Shown here one piece after another: positions 45,966-53,630 of a DNA stretch of 64,000 bases; the first letter of the stretch is position 1; each line of letters begins with the position of its first letter. The stretch is taken from positions 186,001 through 250,000 of the forward strand of contig NZ_FYEA01000013.1 of the NCBI RefSeq assembly GCF_900187605.1, read 5' to 3'. The DNA is from Pseudomonas sp. Irchel 3H7 (GTDB lineage: Bacteria > Pseudomonadota > Gammaproteobacteria > Pseudomonadales > Pseudomonadaceae). The notes under the pieces were generated by a model, which was given only the letters and a program-made list of their open reading frames with translations, searched no databases and had not been told where the DNA came from. The translations under genes were made by a program, and so were the position numbers.

Positions 45966-46928
45966 ATGTCCGATAAAATTGAACTTCGCGCAGAGGTGCC
46001 GTCCGAATTGGGCGGCCAACGCCTCGATCAAGTCGCTGCCCAACTCTTCGCTGAGCACTCACGCTCGCGCCTTTCCGCCTGGATCAAAGAAGGTCGCCTG
46101 ACTGTGGACGGGGCGGTCATCCGCCCTCGCGACATCGTGCACGGCGGTGCCATCCTTGAGCTGACTGCCGAGCAGGAAGCCCAGGGTGAATGGATCGCCC
46201 AGGACATCGAGCTCGACATCGTCTATGAAGACGACGACATTCTGGTGATCAACAAGCCTGCGGGCCTGGTGGTACACCCGGCTGCCGGTCACGCCGATGG
46301 CACCTTGCTCAACGCCTTGCTGCACCACGTGCCGGACATCATCAATGTCCCGCGTGCCGGCATCGTGCATCGTCTGGACAAGGACACCACCGGTCTGATG
46401 GTGGTGGCCAAGACCATTCAGGCGCAGACCAAGCTTGTTACTCAACTGCAGAGTCGCAGCGTCAGCCGCATCTATGAGTGCATCGTGATTGGTGTCGTGA
46501 CCGCCGGGGGCAAGATCAACGCCCCGATCGGTCGTCACGGCCAGCAGCGCCAGCGCATGGCGGTGATGGAAGGTGGCAAGCCTGCCGTCAGCCACTACCG
46601 CGTGCTGGAGCGCTTCCGTTCCCACACCCACGTACGGGTTAAACTGGAAACCGGTCGTACTCACCAGATTCGCGTACACATGTCGCACATCAACTTCCCG
46701 TTGGTCGGCGATCCGGCGTATGGCGGCCGTTTCCGCATTCCGCCAGCCGCGAACCCGACGATGGTCGAATCCCTCAAGCATTTCCCGCGTCAGGCCCTGC
46801 ATGCGCGCTTCCTTGAACTCGATCATCCGACGACCGGTGTGCGCATGAGCTGGGAATCGCCGCTGCCAGAAGATTTCGTCTGGCTGCTGACCCTGCTCAA
46901 GCAGGATCGCGAGGCCTTCGTCGGATGA
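45966..46928 (+). CDS. rluD: 23S rRNA pseudouridine synthase RluD
   Basis: A 320-residue enzyme making pseudouridines at 1911, 1915 and 1917 in helix 69 of 23S rRNA. N-terminal S4-like RNA-binding domain (QRLDQVAAQLFAEHSRSRLS), then the catalytic domain with HRLDKDTTG (catalytic D138), VINKPAGLVVHP and TGRTHQIRVH. It ends in an ATGA overlap with pgeF and lies upstream of clpB. Confidence 0.96.
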   Translation: MSDKIELRAEVPSELGGQRLDQVAAQLFAEHSRSRLSAWIKEGRLTVDGAVIRPRDIVHGGAILELTAEQEAQGEWIAQDIELDIVYEDDDILVINKPAGLVVHPAAGHADGTLLNALLHHVPDIINVPRAGIVHRLDKDTTGLMVVAKTIQAQTKLVTQLQSRSVSRIYECIVIGVVTAGGKINAPIGRHGQQRQRMAVMEGGKPAVSHYRVLERFRSHTHVRVKLETGRTHQIRVHMSHINFPLVGDPAYGGRFRIPPAANPTMVESLKHFPRQALHARFLELDHPTTGVRMSWESPLPEDFVWLLTLLKQDREAFVG

Positions 46929-47647
46929 ACTGGCTGACGCCGGACTGGCCTGCGCCGGCCAGCGTCAAAGCCTGCGTCACCACCCGCGAGGGCGGTGTCA
47001 GCGAGGCGCCGTTCGACAGCCTCAATCTCGGCGATCATGTCGATGATCGTCCTGAGGCTGTTGCCGAGAACCGACGGCGCCTGACCGATCACTTCTCTAT
47101 ACAGCCTGCCTGGTTGCAGCAAGTGCACGGGATTGCCGTGGCGCATGCTGATCCGGGCATTGTTGCGACTGCCGATGCCAGCTGGACGGCAACGCCGGGC
47201 ATTGCCTGCGCGGCGATGACGGCAGACTGTCTGCCAGCATTATTCTGCGATCGTGCCGGTACTCGCGTCGCAGCGGCTCACGCCGGTTGGCGTGGTCTGG
47301 CGGCGGGCGTGCTGGAAGCGACCCTCGACAGCCTCAATGTTCCGGCTGAAGACGTTTTGGTCTGGCTCGGCCCGGCGATTGGCCCGAAGGCCTTTGAAGT
47401 CGGCCCGGAAGTGCGGGAAGTCTTTATTGATCAATTGCCCGCAGCGGCAGATGCCTTCGTGCCGAGCCACAATGCCGGCAAGCTCATGGCTGACATCTAC
47501 TTGCTGGCGCGCCTGCGCCTGGCGGCTCGTGGTGTCACAGCGGTTTACGGCGGTGGCTTCTGCACCGTGACCGATCCACGCTTCTTCTCCTATCGCCGTG
47601 CTTCACGCACCGGTCGCTTCGCCTCCTTGGTTTGGCTCACCCGCTAG
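46925..47647 (+). CDS. pgeF: Peptidoglycan editing factor PgeF (laccase-domain, YfiH family)
   Basis: A 240-residue protein with the conserved metal-site histidines and cysteine of the family: QQVHG, ADCLPALFCD, AHAGWRGLAAGV. The C terminus has GGGFCTVTDPRFFSYRR. In E. coli, YfiH/PgeF prevents misincorporation of L-Ser into muropeptides; relatives also act as purine nucleoside phosphorylases. Overlaps rluD by ATGA, the same coupling as in E. coli rluD-yfiH-clpB. Confidence 0.94.
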   Translation: MNWLTPDWPAPASVKACVTTREGGVSEAPFDSLNLGDHVDDRPEAVAENRRRLTDHFSIQPAWLQQVHGIAVAHADPGIVATADASWTATPGIACAAMTADCLPALFCDRAGTRVAAAHAGWRGLAAGVLEATLDSLNVPAEDVLVWLGPAIGPKAFEVGPEVREVFIDQLPAAADAFVPSHNAGKLMADIYLLARLRLAARGVTAVYGGGFCTVTDPRFFSYRRASRTGRFASLVWLTR

Positions 47648-47676
47648 ACTGTCTGATCTGCATCAACTGCCTGACG

Positions 47677-47705
47677 CTTGAATCTTGCAGAATCGACCGC
47701 ATCTA
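47677..47705 (+). promoter_or_regulatory. Sigma-32 (RpoH) type promoter of clpB
   Basis: CTTGAA (47677-47682), 14-nt spacer, CCGCATCTA (47697-47705). This fits the heat-shock consensus CTTGAA-N13-17-CCCCATnT with one mismatch. It lies 73 nt before the clpB start. Confidence 0.75.
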
Positions 47706-47777
47706 CAGTGGTATCTGGCAGGTTTCTTTATTCAGGATGGTTTTTTAGGTCCGGCCTGCTCAAAAGGAAGGTGACCC

Positions 47778-50342
47778 ATGCGTATAGACCGTTTAACCAG
47801 CAAATTACAGTTGGCCTTGTCCGACGCCCAGTCGTTGGCTGTCGGCCACGATCATCCGGCCATCGAGCCGGCGCACTTGATGCAAGCCATGCTTGAACAG
47901 CAGGGTGGTTCGATCAAACCTCTGCTGATGCAGGTGGGCTTCGACGTCAACAGCTTGCGTAAAGAGCTGACCAAAGAGCTCGACCAATTACCAAAAATCC
48001 AGAACCCCACTGGCGACGTCAACATGTCGCAGGATCTGGCGCGCCTGCTTAACCAGGCTGACCGGCTGGCCCAGCAGAAGGGCGATCAGTTCATTTCCAG
48101 CGAACTGGTGTTGCTCGCGGCGATGGACGAGAACAGCAAGCTCGGCAAGTTGCTGCTCGGCCAGGGCGTGAGCAAGAAAGCTTTGGAAAACGCGATCAAT
48201 AACCTGCGTGGCGGCGAAGCGGTTAACGACGCCAACCACGAAGAGTCGCGGCAGGCGCTGGATAAATACACCGTCGACCTGACCAAGCGCGCCGAAGACG
48301 GCAAGCTCGATCCGGTGATCGGTCGTGATGACGAAATCCGTCGCACCATTCAGGTTCTGCAACGCCGCACCAAGAACAACCCGGTGCTGATCGGCGAGCC
48401 CGGCGTGGGTAAAACCGCAATCGCCGAAGGCCTGGCGCAGCGCATCATCAATGGCGAAGTGCCGGACGGCCTTAAAGGCAAGCGTCTGCTCTCGCTGGAC
48501 ATGGGCGCGTTGATTGCCGGTGCCAAGTATCGCGGTGAGTTCGAAGAGCGCCTGAAATCGCTGCTCAACGAGCTGTCGAAGCAGGAAGGGCAGATCATTC
48601 TGTTCATCGACGAACTGCACACCATGGTCGGCGCCGGTAAGGGCGAAGGTTCGATGGACGCTGGCAACATGCTCAAGCCAGCACTGGCGCGCGGCGAGTT
48701 GCACTGCGTCGGTGCGACCACGCTCAACGAGTACCGCCAATATATAGAGAAGGACGCGGCGCTCGAGCGACGCTTCCAGAAAGTATTGGTGGATGAGCCA
48801 AGCGAAGAAGACACCATCGCCATCCTGCGGGGCCTCAAAGAGCGTTACGAGGTTCACCATAAAGTGGCGATCACCGACGGCGCGATCATCGCCGCGGCCA
48901 AGCTCAGCCATCGCTACATCACTGACCGGCAGTTGCCGGACAAGGCCATCGACCTGATCGACGAGGCCGCGAGCCGTATCCGCATGGAAATCGATTCCAA
49001 GCCGGAAGTGCTCGATCGTCTGGAGCGTCGCCTGATTCAGTTGAAGGTGGAATCCCAGGCGCTGAAGAAAGAAAGCGACGAAGCGGCGATGAAACGTCTG
49101 GAAAAACTCCAGGAAGAAATCGTCCGTCTGGAGCGCGAGTACTCGGACCTGGAAGAAATCTGGAACTCGGAGAAAGCCGAGGTGCAGGGTTCTGCGCAGA
49201 TTCAGCAGAAGATCGAACAGTCGCGTCAGGAGCTGGAAGCCGCACGCCGTAAGGGCGACCTTAACCGCATGGCCGAGTTGCAGTACGGGGTGATCCCGGA
49301 TCTGGAGCGTAGCCTGCAAATGGTCGATCAGCACGGCAAGAGCGAAAACCAACTGCTGCGCAGCAAAGTGACTGAAGAAGAAATCGCTGAAGTTGTATCG
49401 AAGTGGACCGGCATCCCCGTGTCGAAAATGCTCGAAGGCGAGCGCGACAAGCTGATGAAGATGGAAAGCCTGTTGCACAAACGCGTGATCGGCCAGGAAG
49501 AAGCGGTGGTTGCCGTCGCTAACGCTGTACGCCGTTCGCGTGCCGGGTTGTCCGATCCGAATCGTCCAAGCGGCTCGTTCATGTTCCTCGGCCCGACCGG
49601 TGTCGGTAAAACCGAGCTGTGCAAGGCGCTGGCCGAATTCCTCTTTGATACGGAAGAGGCGATGGTGCGGATCGACATGTCCGAGTTCATGGAGAAACAT
49701 TCCGTGGCGCGTCTGATCGGTGCGCCACCGGGATACGTCGGCTATGAAGAGGGCGGTTACCTGACCGAAGCGGTGCGTCGCAAGCCTTATTCGGTGATCC
49801 TGCTGGACGAAGTCGAGAAGGCTCACCCGGATGTGTTCAACATCTTGCTGCAAGTGCTCGAGGACGGTCGCCTGACTGACAGCCATGGCCGTACGGTGGA
49901 CTTCCGCAATACCGTGATCGTCATGACCTCGAACCTGGGGTCGGTACAGATCCAGGAGCTGGTCGGTGATCGTGAAGCGCAGCGTGCTGCGGTGATGGAT
50001 GCGCTGACGTCGCACTTCCGTCCGGAGTTCATCAACCGGGTCGACGAAGTGGTGATCTTCGAGCCTCTGGCACGGGATCAGATCGCGGGCATCACCGAGA
50101 TCCAGTTGGGTCGCCTGCGTACTCGCCTGGCTGAGCGTGAGCTGAAGCTGGAACTGAGCCCGGAAGCGATGGATAAGCTGATCGCTGTCGGTTACGACCC
50201 AGTGTATGGCGCACGTCCTTTGAAACGGGCGATTCAGCGCTGGATCGAAAACCCGCTGGCGCAATTGATCCTTTCGGGTCACTTCATGCCAGGCGACACC
50301 GCAACCGGCGTGGTTGAGAACGACGAAATCGTTTTCAACTAA
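47778..50342 (+). CDS. clpB: ATP-dependent disaggregase ClpB
   Basis: An 854-residue Hsp100 chaperone that with DnaK resolubilises aggregates. The N-terminal Clp domain (MRIDRLTSKLQLALSDAQSL) is followed by NBD1 with Walker A GEPGVGKT at 206-213, the long coiled-coil middle domain (about 410-530), and NBD2 with Walker A GPTGVGKT at 605-612. It lacks the IGF loop for ClpP binding, as ClpB should. Preceded by a sigma-32-like promoter and followed by a strong terminator, so it can be expressed alone in heat shock. Confidence 0.97.
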   Translation: MRIDRLTSKLQLALSDAQSLAVGHDHPAIEPAHLMQAMLEQQGGSIKPLLMQVGFDVNSLRKELTKELDQLPKIQNPTGDVNMSQDLARLLNQADRLAQQKGDQFISSELVLLAAMDENSKLGKLLLGQGVSKKALENAINNLRGGEAVNDANHEESRQALDKYTVDLTKRAEDGKLDPVIGRDDEIRRTIQVLQRRTKNNPVLIGEPGVGKTAIAEGLAQRIINGEVPDGLKGKRLLSLDMGALIAGAKYRGEFEERLKSLLNELSKQEGQIILFIDELHTMVGAGKGEGSMDAGNMLKPALARGELHCVGATTLNEYRQYIEKDAALERRFQKVLVDEPSEEDTIAILRGLKERYEVHHKVAITDGAIIAAAKLSHRYITDRQLPDKAIDLIDEAASRIRMEIDSKPEVLDRLERRLIQLKVESQALKKESDEAAMKRLEKLQEEIVRLEREYSDLEEIWNSEKAEVQGSAQIQQKIEQSRQELEAARRKGDLNRMAELQYGVIPDLERSLQMVDQHGKSENQLLRSKVTEEEIAEVVSKWTGIPVSKMLEGERDKLMKMESLLHKRVIGQEEAVVAVANAVRRSRAGLSDPNRPSGSFMFLGPTGVGKTELCKALAEFLFDTEEAMVRIDMSEFMEKHSVARLIGAPPGYVGYEEGGYLTEAVRRKPYSVILLDEVEKAHPDVFNILLQVLEDGRLTDSHGRTVDFRNTVIVMTSNLGSVQIQELVGDREAQRAAVMDALTSHFRPEFINRVDEVVIFEPLARDQIAGITEIQLGRLRTRLAERELKLELSPEAMDKLIAVGYDPVYGARPLKRAIQRWIENPLAQLILSGHFMPGDTATGVVENDEIVFN

Positions 50343-50366
50343 GTCCAAACGCCAATGAAAATTGGC

Positions 50367-50394
50367 AGGCCCCACCTTGTGGGGCCTTTTTTTT
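50367..50394 (+). terminator. Intrinsic terminator of clpB
   Basis: Stem AGGCCCCA/TGGGGCCT and eight T residues, 24 nt after the stop. Confidence 0.93.
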
Positions 50395-50526
50395 CGTTAG
50401 GCTGTTGAACTCAAAGGAAAAGGCTTGTAAAGTGCGCCCCGCAGTCAGTCGCCAAGACGGTCTCAGCTCACTGAGTTGAAATCTGAAATAAGTTGCAAAT
50501 CATTAACTTGAAAGCAATTTAGGGGG

Positions 50527-50554
50527 TTGACAGAGGTGTTCTAGGTTGTAGAAT
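50527..50554 (+). promoter_or_regulatory. Promoter of the tRNA cluster
   Basis: TTGACA (50527-50532), 16-nt spacer, TAGAAT (50549-50554), GC-rich discriminator AGCGCGCC. It is close to the sigma-70 consensus, as expected for stable RNA, about 85 nt before the first tRNA. Confidence 0.85.
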
Positions 50555-50639
50555 AGCGCGCCTCAGACACACGAACGCAGCGATGCGAACGAGTGACTGG
50601 AAGCAACAAGTTTCACCGTTGTAAATTGAAATATGTAGT

Positions 50640-50715
50640 TCCGTGATAGCTCAGTCGGTAGAGCAAATGACTGTTAATCATTGGGTCCCAGGTTCGAGTC
50701 CTGGTCACGGAGCCA
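50640..50715 (+). tRNA. tRNA-Asn (GTT)
   Basis: A 76-nt cloverleaf with acceptor TCCGTGA/TCACGGA, anticodon loop CTGTTAA, GGTTCGAGTCC T-arm and encoded CCA. Confidence 0.97.
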
Positions 50716-50724
50716 ATTTCAAAC

Positions 50725-50801
50725 CGGGGTATAGCGCAGTCCGGTAGCGCGCCTGCTTTGGGAGCAGGATGTCAGGAGTTCGAATCCCCTTACCCCGACC
50801 A
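50725..50801 (+). tRNA. tRNA-Pro (TGG), copy 1
   Basis: A 77-nt cloverleaf with acceptor CGGGGTA/TACCCCG, anticodon stem CCTGC/GCAGG with loop TTTGGGA (anticodon TGG), and encoded CCA. Identical to the copy at 50980. Confidence 0.97.
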
Positions 50802-50806
50802 TTTTT

Positions 50807-50882
50807 GGGTCGTTAGCTCAGTTGGTAGAGCAGTTGGCTTTTAACCAATTGGTCGTAGGTTCGAATCCCACACGACCCACCA
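50807..50882 (+). tRNA. tRNA-Lys (TTT)
   Basis: A 76-nt cloverleaf with acceptor GGGTCGT/ACGACCC, anticodon loop CTTTTAA, GGTTCGAATCC T-arm and encoded CCA. Confidence 0.97.
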
Positions 50883-50947
50883 TTTTTGAAACCAGTTAGC
50901 GCTGGGATCGAATCTTAAGATCAGAGGCCAAAAGCGCTGATCGAAGA

Positions 50948-50977
50948 AGGCGATCTTTGAAAGGTCGCCTTTTTTTT
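50948..50977 (+). terminator. Intrinsic terminator between tRNA-Lys and the second tRNA-Pro
   Basis: Stem AGGCGA/TCGCCT with a partly paired centre, followed by eight T residues. It ends 3 nt before the second tRNA-Pro. Confidence 0.8.
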
Positions 50978-50979
50978 AC

Positions 50980-51056
50980 CGGGGTATAGCGCAGTCCGGT
51001 AGCGCGCCTGCTTTGGGAGCAGGATGTCAGGAGTTCGAATCCCCTTACCCCGACCA
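50980..51056 (+). tRNA. tRNA-Pro (TGG), copy 2
   Basis: All 77 nt are identical to 50725-50801. It follows a terminator directly and has its own terminator after it, so its expression depends on read-through or an unseen promoter. Confidence 0.97.
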
Positions 51057-51062
51057 TATTAA

Positions 51063-51098
51063 AAATCCTCGTATCGAAAGATACGGGGATTTTTTTTG
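51063..51098 (+). terminator. Intrinsic terminator of the tRNA cluster
   Basis: Stem AATCCTCGTATC/GATACGGGGATT (one wobble) with a GAAA loop and eight T residues. Confidence 0.9.
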
Positions 51099-51220
51099 TC
51101 CGACAAAAACTCATTTCCCTTCAAGTCATCATACAACCTGCCGATAGCCCGCTAACACGAGGGGACTGCCATGGCTTTCGCCCCTTGAATCTGGCCAATA
51201 CAAGAATAAGGGCGTGCGTC

Positions 51221-52846
51221 ATGTTGCTTCGTCAGTTGAATATTGCTCCCCGGGCTGCCTTGGGATTTGCCCTGATTGCGGTGTTGGTCGCCTTGCTCGG
51301 CGTGTTTGCGCTGGGGCAGATGTCGAGTATTCGCGACAGTGAAGTTGCGGTAGAAAATCAGTGGCTGCCAAGCATTCGTGGCGGCGACGAGATTCGCGAG
51401 ATCATGCTGCGCATTCGCACCATCTCGTTGCGCATGGCGCTGGACCAGGATGCGAACAATATCGCCACCTACCGCAGCCAGATGGACACCCGCGACAAGG
51501 AACTGAGCGAGAAAATCGCCGCCTACGACAAACTGGTCAACACTCCGGAAGGCCAACAGTTATACGACCAGTTCAAAAAAACCTTCGCCGCGTATCGCAG
51601 CGGTATCGCTCAATCCTTCGCCCTTGCCGAGCAAGGCAAGCGTGATGAGCTGACCAAGTTGCTGTTGGTCGACATGAAAACTGTCGTCGATGGCTCCGGC
51701 AAACAACTCAACGACCTGGCAGACCTGTTTGCCAAACAGGTCGCGGCTGAAAGCCAGAAGTCCGCTGCGCACTACGAAAACTCGCGCACGATCGTCAGTT
51801 TGTTCATTGCGTTGGCCGCGCTGGCCACGGTGGCACTGGCGATGATGCTCACGCGCAGTATCGTTCGACCGCTGAGCAGTGCCGTGAGCGCCGCAGAAAG
51901 TGTCGCGCAGGGTGATCTGACCCGGCCGATCGAAACTCATGGCAACGATGAAGTCAGCCGTTTGCTCAAAGCCTTGGCGACCATGCAGCAAAACCTGCGC
52001 GAGACGCTGCAAGGCATCAGCGGTTCCGCCACGCAACTGGCGACCGCTGCCGATGAACTCAATGCGGTAACACTCGACAGTACGCAAGGGCTGCAACAGC
52101 AGAACCACGAAATCGAACAAGCCGCGACAGCGGTCAATCAGATGACGGCTGCGGTGGAAGAGGTCGCACGCAATGCGGTGTCGACCTCTGACGCGACCCG
52201 CCAGTCCAGCGAGTCGGCGCATCTGGGCCAGGTGCGTGTCAGTGAGACCGCCACGGCCATCAACGCACTGGCCAGCGATGTGCAACAGACCGGTGAGTTG
52301 GTGCAATCACTGGCCAACCAATCGCAGGACATCGGCAAAGTACTCGACGTGATTCGGGCGATCGCCGAGCAGACCAATCTGTTGGCGCTCAACGCGGCTA
52401 TTGAAGCGGCGCGGGCCGGTGAGAGCGGGCGAGGTTTCGCCGTAGTGGCCGATGAAGTACGCGCGCTGGCTTATCGCACGCAGCAATCGACTCAGGAGAT
52501 CGAGCAGATGGTCCAGGGCATGCGCAGCGGTTCGAGCCTGGCGCTGGATTCGATGCAGGCCAGTACCGCGCGGGCGACGACCACGCTGGCCTTGGCTGAG
52601 CGCGCCGGTGAGGCGCTGCAAACCATTACCGCGTCGGTGCATGAGATCCATGAGCGCAATCTGGTGATTGCCAGCGCTGCGGAAGAACAAGCGCAAGTCG
52701 CGCGGGAAGTGGACCGCAATCTGGTGAATATTCGGGATTTGTCGGTACGTTCTGCCGCCGGTGCCGACCAGACCAGCGCCTCCAGCCATGAGTTGTCGCA
52801 ACTGGCCAATGCTTTGCAAGGCATGGTGCGGCGTTTCCAACTGTAA
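51221..52846 (+). CDS. Methyl-accepting chemotaxis protein
   Basis: A 541-residue chemoreceptor. Membrane segment 1 is near residues 10-32, a four-helix-bundle periplasmic ligand domain follows (VENQWLPSIRGGDEIREIML onward), membrane segment 2 is around 190-212, HAMP (TRSIVRPLSSAVSAAESVAQ) comes next, then a long cytoplasmic coiled coil. The signalling tip is IAEQTNLLALNAAIEAARAG ... GFAVVADEVRALA, with flanking Glu/Gln-rich methylation helices. The ligand cannot be deduced. The ATG at 51221 has AAGGG about 8 nt upstream. It lacks the C-terminal CheR-binding pentapeptide. Single gene with a shared terminator. Confidence 0.93.
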   Translation: MLLRQLNIAPRAALGFALIAVLVALLGVFALGQMSSIRDSEVAVENQWLPSIRGGDEIREIMLRIRTISLRMALDQDANNIATYRSQMDTRDKELSEKIAAYDKLVNTPEGQQLYDQFKKTFAAYRSGIAQSFALAEQGKRDELTKLLLVDMKTVVDGSGKQLNDLADLFAKQVAAESQKSAAHYENSRTIVSLFIALAALATVALAMMLTRSIVRPLSSAVSAAESVAQGDLTRPIETHGNDEVSRLLKALATMQQNLRETLQGISGSATQLATAADELNAVTLDSTQGLQQQNHEIEQAATAVNQMTAAVEEVARNAVSTSDATRQSSESAHLGQVRVSETATAINALASDVQQTGELVQSLANQSQDIGKVLDVIRAIAEQTNLLALNAAIEAARAGESGRGFAVVADEVRALAYRTQQSTQEIEQMVQGMRSGSSLALDSMQASTARATTTLALAERAGEALQTITASVHEIHERNLVIASAAEEQAQVAREVDRNLVNIRDLSVRSAAGADQTSASSHELSQLANALQGMVRRFQL

Positions 52847-52860
52847 ATAACCACGCATAA

Positions 52861-52898
52861 AAAAGCCGCGCTTCTCACAGGAGAAGCGCGGCTTTTTT
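52861..52898. terminator. Bidirectional terminator, chemoreceptor gene / EF-hand gene
   Basis: Stem AAAAGCCGCGCTTCTC/GAGAAGCGCGGCTTTT with an ACAG loop, T-runs on both strands; 14 nt from the chemoreceptor stop and 8 nt from the EF-hand gene stop. Confidence 0.93.
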
Positions 52899-52905
52899 CT
52901 GCCGA

Positions 52906-53313
52906 TCAGGCGCCGTCTTGATCTTTCAGGTGCTCGAACAGACCTTTTGGCATCTTCTTGCCGTTGGCTTCAAAGTTGGCCTTTACGTTGTTGTAGGCCT
53001 CTTGCTCGTCGATGAAACCGTCATGGTTGGTGTCGATCTTGTCGAAGTCGGACTTCGGCGCGACTTTGAGGAATTCGGCGCGGGAGACCTTACCGTCACC
53101 GTCGCTGTCAGTCTTGGCCATCGAGGCGTCGCCACATTTGCCTTCACCGCATTTGCCTTCCGGCGTTTTCACCGAGGTTTCCGCCGAGGCGACCATGTAG
53201 CCCTGTGCCAGTGGCTGGGCGGCAAACACCGATCCGGACAACATCAGCCCGCCAGCCAAGGCTGCGCCGATCAGGCCAATGGATTTTTTACCGAGGGTCG
53301 AAGTACGGGACAT
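52906..53313 (-). CDS. Exported EF-hand protein with tandem EGKCG motif (HvfA/bufferin-like)
   Basis: A 135-residue exported protein. A long basic N-region and hydrophobic core (IGLIGAALAGGLMLSGSVFA, cleavage near residue 31) form the signal peptide. Two back-to-back EGKCG units occupy 52-61, then two canonical EF-hand loops: 69-80 (DSDGDGKVSRAE) and 94-105 (DTNHDGFIDEQE). EGKCG repeats are the modified core of the HvfA/bufferin precursor families, whose cysteines are converted by MNIO (DUF692) enzymes to copper-binding groups. No DUF692, DUF2063 or DoxX partner lies nearby, so modification is unproven. AGGAGA precedes the ATG at 53313; a start-stop pair ATGTAA lies just upstream. It is single and ends at the shared terminator. 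Confidence 0.85.
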   Translation of the reverse strand: MSRTSTLGKKSIGLIGAALAGGLMLSGSVFAAQPLAQGYMVASAETSVKTPEGKCGEGKCGDASMAKTDSDGDGKVSRAEFLKVAPKSDFDKIDTNHDGFIDEQEAYNNVKANFEANGKKMPKGLFEHLKDQDGA

Positions 53314-53630
53314 TTACATTCTCCTGGCTGCACAACGCAACCACACGTTAAGGACGAAAGCCTGAGCAGGTGTGCTCGGGTGTGGCCATTAGGCGGTGGC
53401 GGTGTATCGCGACTGTGTCGCGCAGCGGGGGAGTTTGTAAGCGAAGGAGGGAAAAGCGGGGCGGGGATACAGTAAGAAACAGATCTTTCGATCAACACAA
53501 AACATTGTGAGAGCGAGCCTGCTCCGGGCGGCGATCCGACGAATGCGTCAGATCAGTCGCATCAATAACGACTGACAGAACGCTTTCGTCGGATCGCCGC
53601 CCGGAGCAGGCTCGCTCCCACAGGTTTACA
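53314..53630. other. Intergenic region EF-hand gene / ndh
   Basis: A 317-nt spacer. It contains a REPIN (53506-53622) next to the 3' end of ndh. The part from 53314 to about 53500 must carry the EF-hand gene promoter; I see no clear hexamers or operator. Confidence 0.6.
53506..53622. repeat. Divergent REPIN with extended stem
   Basis: Inverted arms TGTGAGAGCGAGCCTGCTCC and its complement continue into a second pair, GGGCGGCGATCCGACGAA / TTCGTCGGATCGCCGCCC. Each arm is about 40 nt rather than 25-30. Confidence 0.85.

Noticed and set aside
47988..50375. 795-codon open frame opposite clpB
   Set aside because: Antisense shadow of clpB; no motifs, and it would start within the clpB terminator region.
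50640..51056. tRNA cluster as an island attachment site
   Set aside because: No integrase, no truncated tRNA copy with foreign DNA; flanks are ordinary core genes.
50896..51114. 72-codon minus-strand ORF over the second tRNA-Pro
   Set aside because: Its centre (GVRGFELLTSCSQSRRATGL) is the well-known spurious translation of the tRNA antisense strand.
53314..53319. ATGTAA start-stop pair as a regulatory upstream ORF of the EF-hand gene
   Set aside because: The ribosome binding site is too close to the first ATG and well spaced for the second, so the pair is probably chance.
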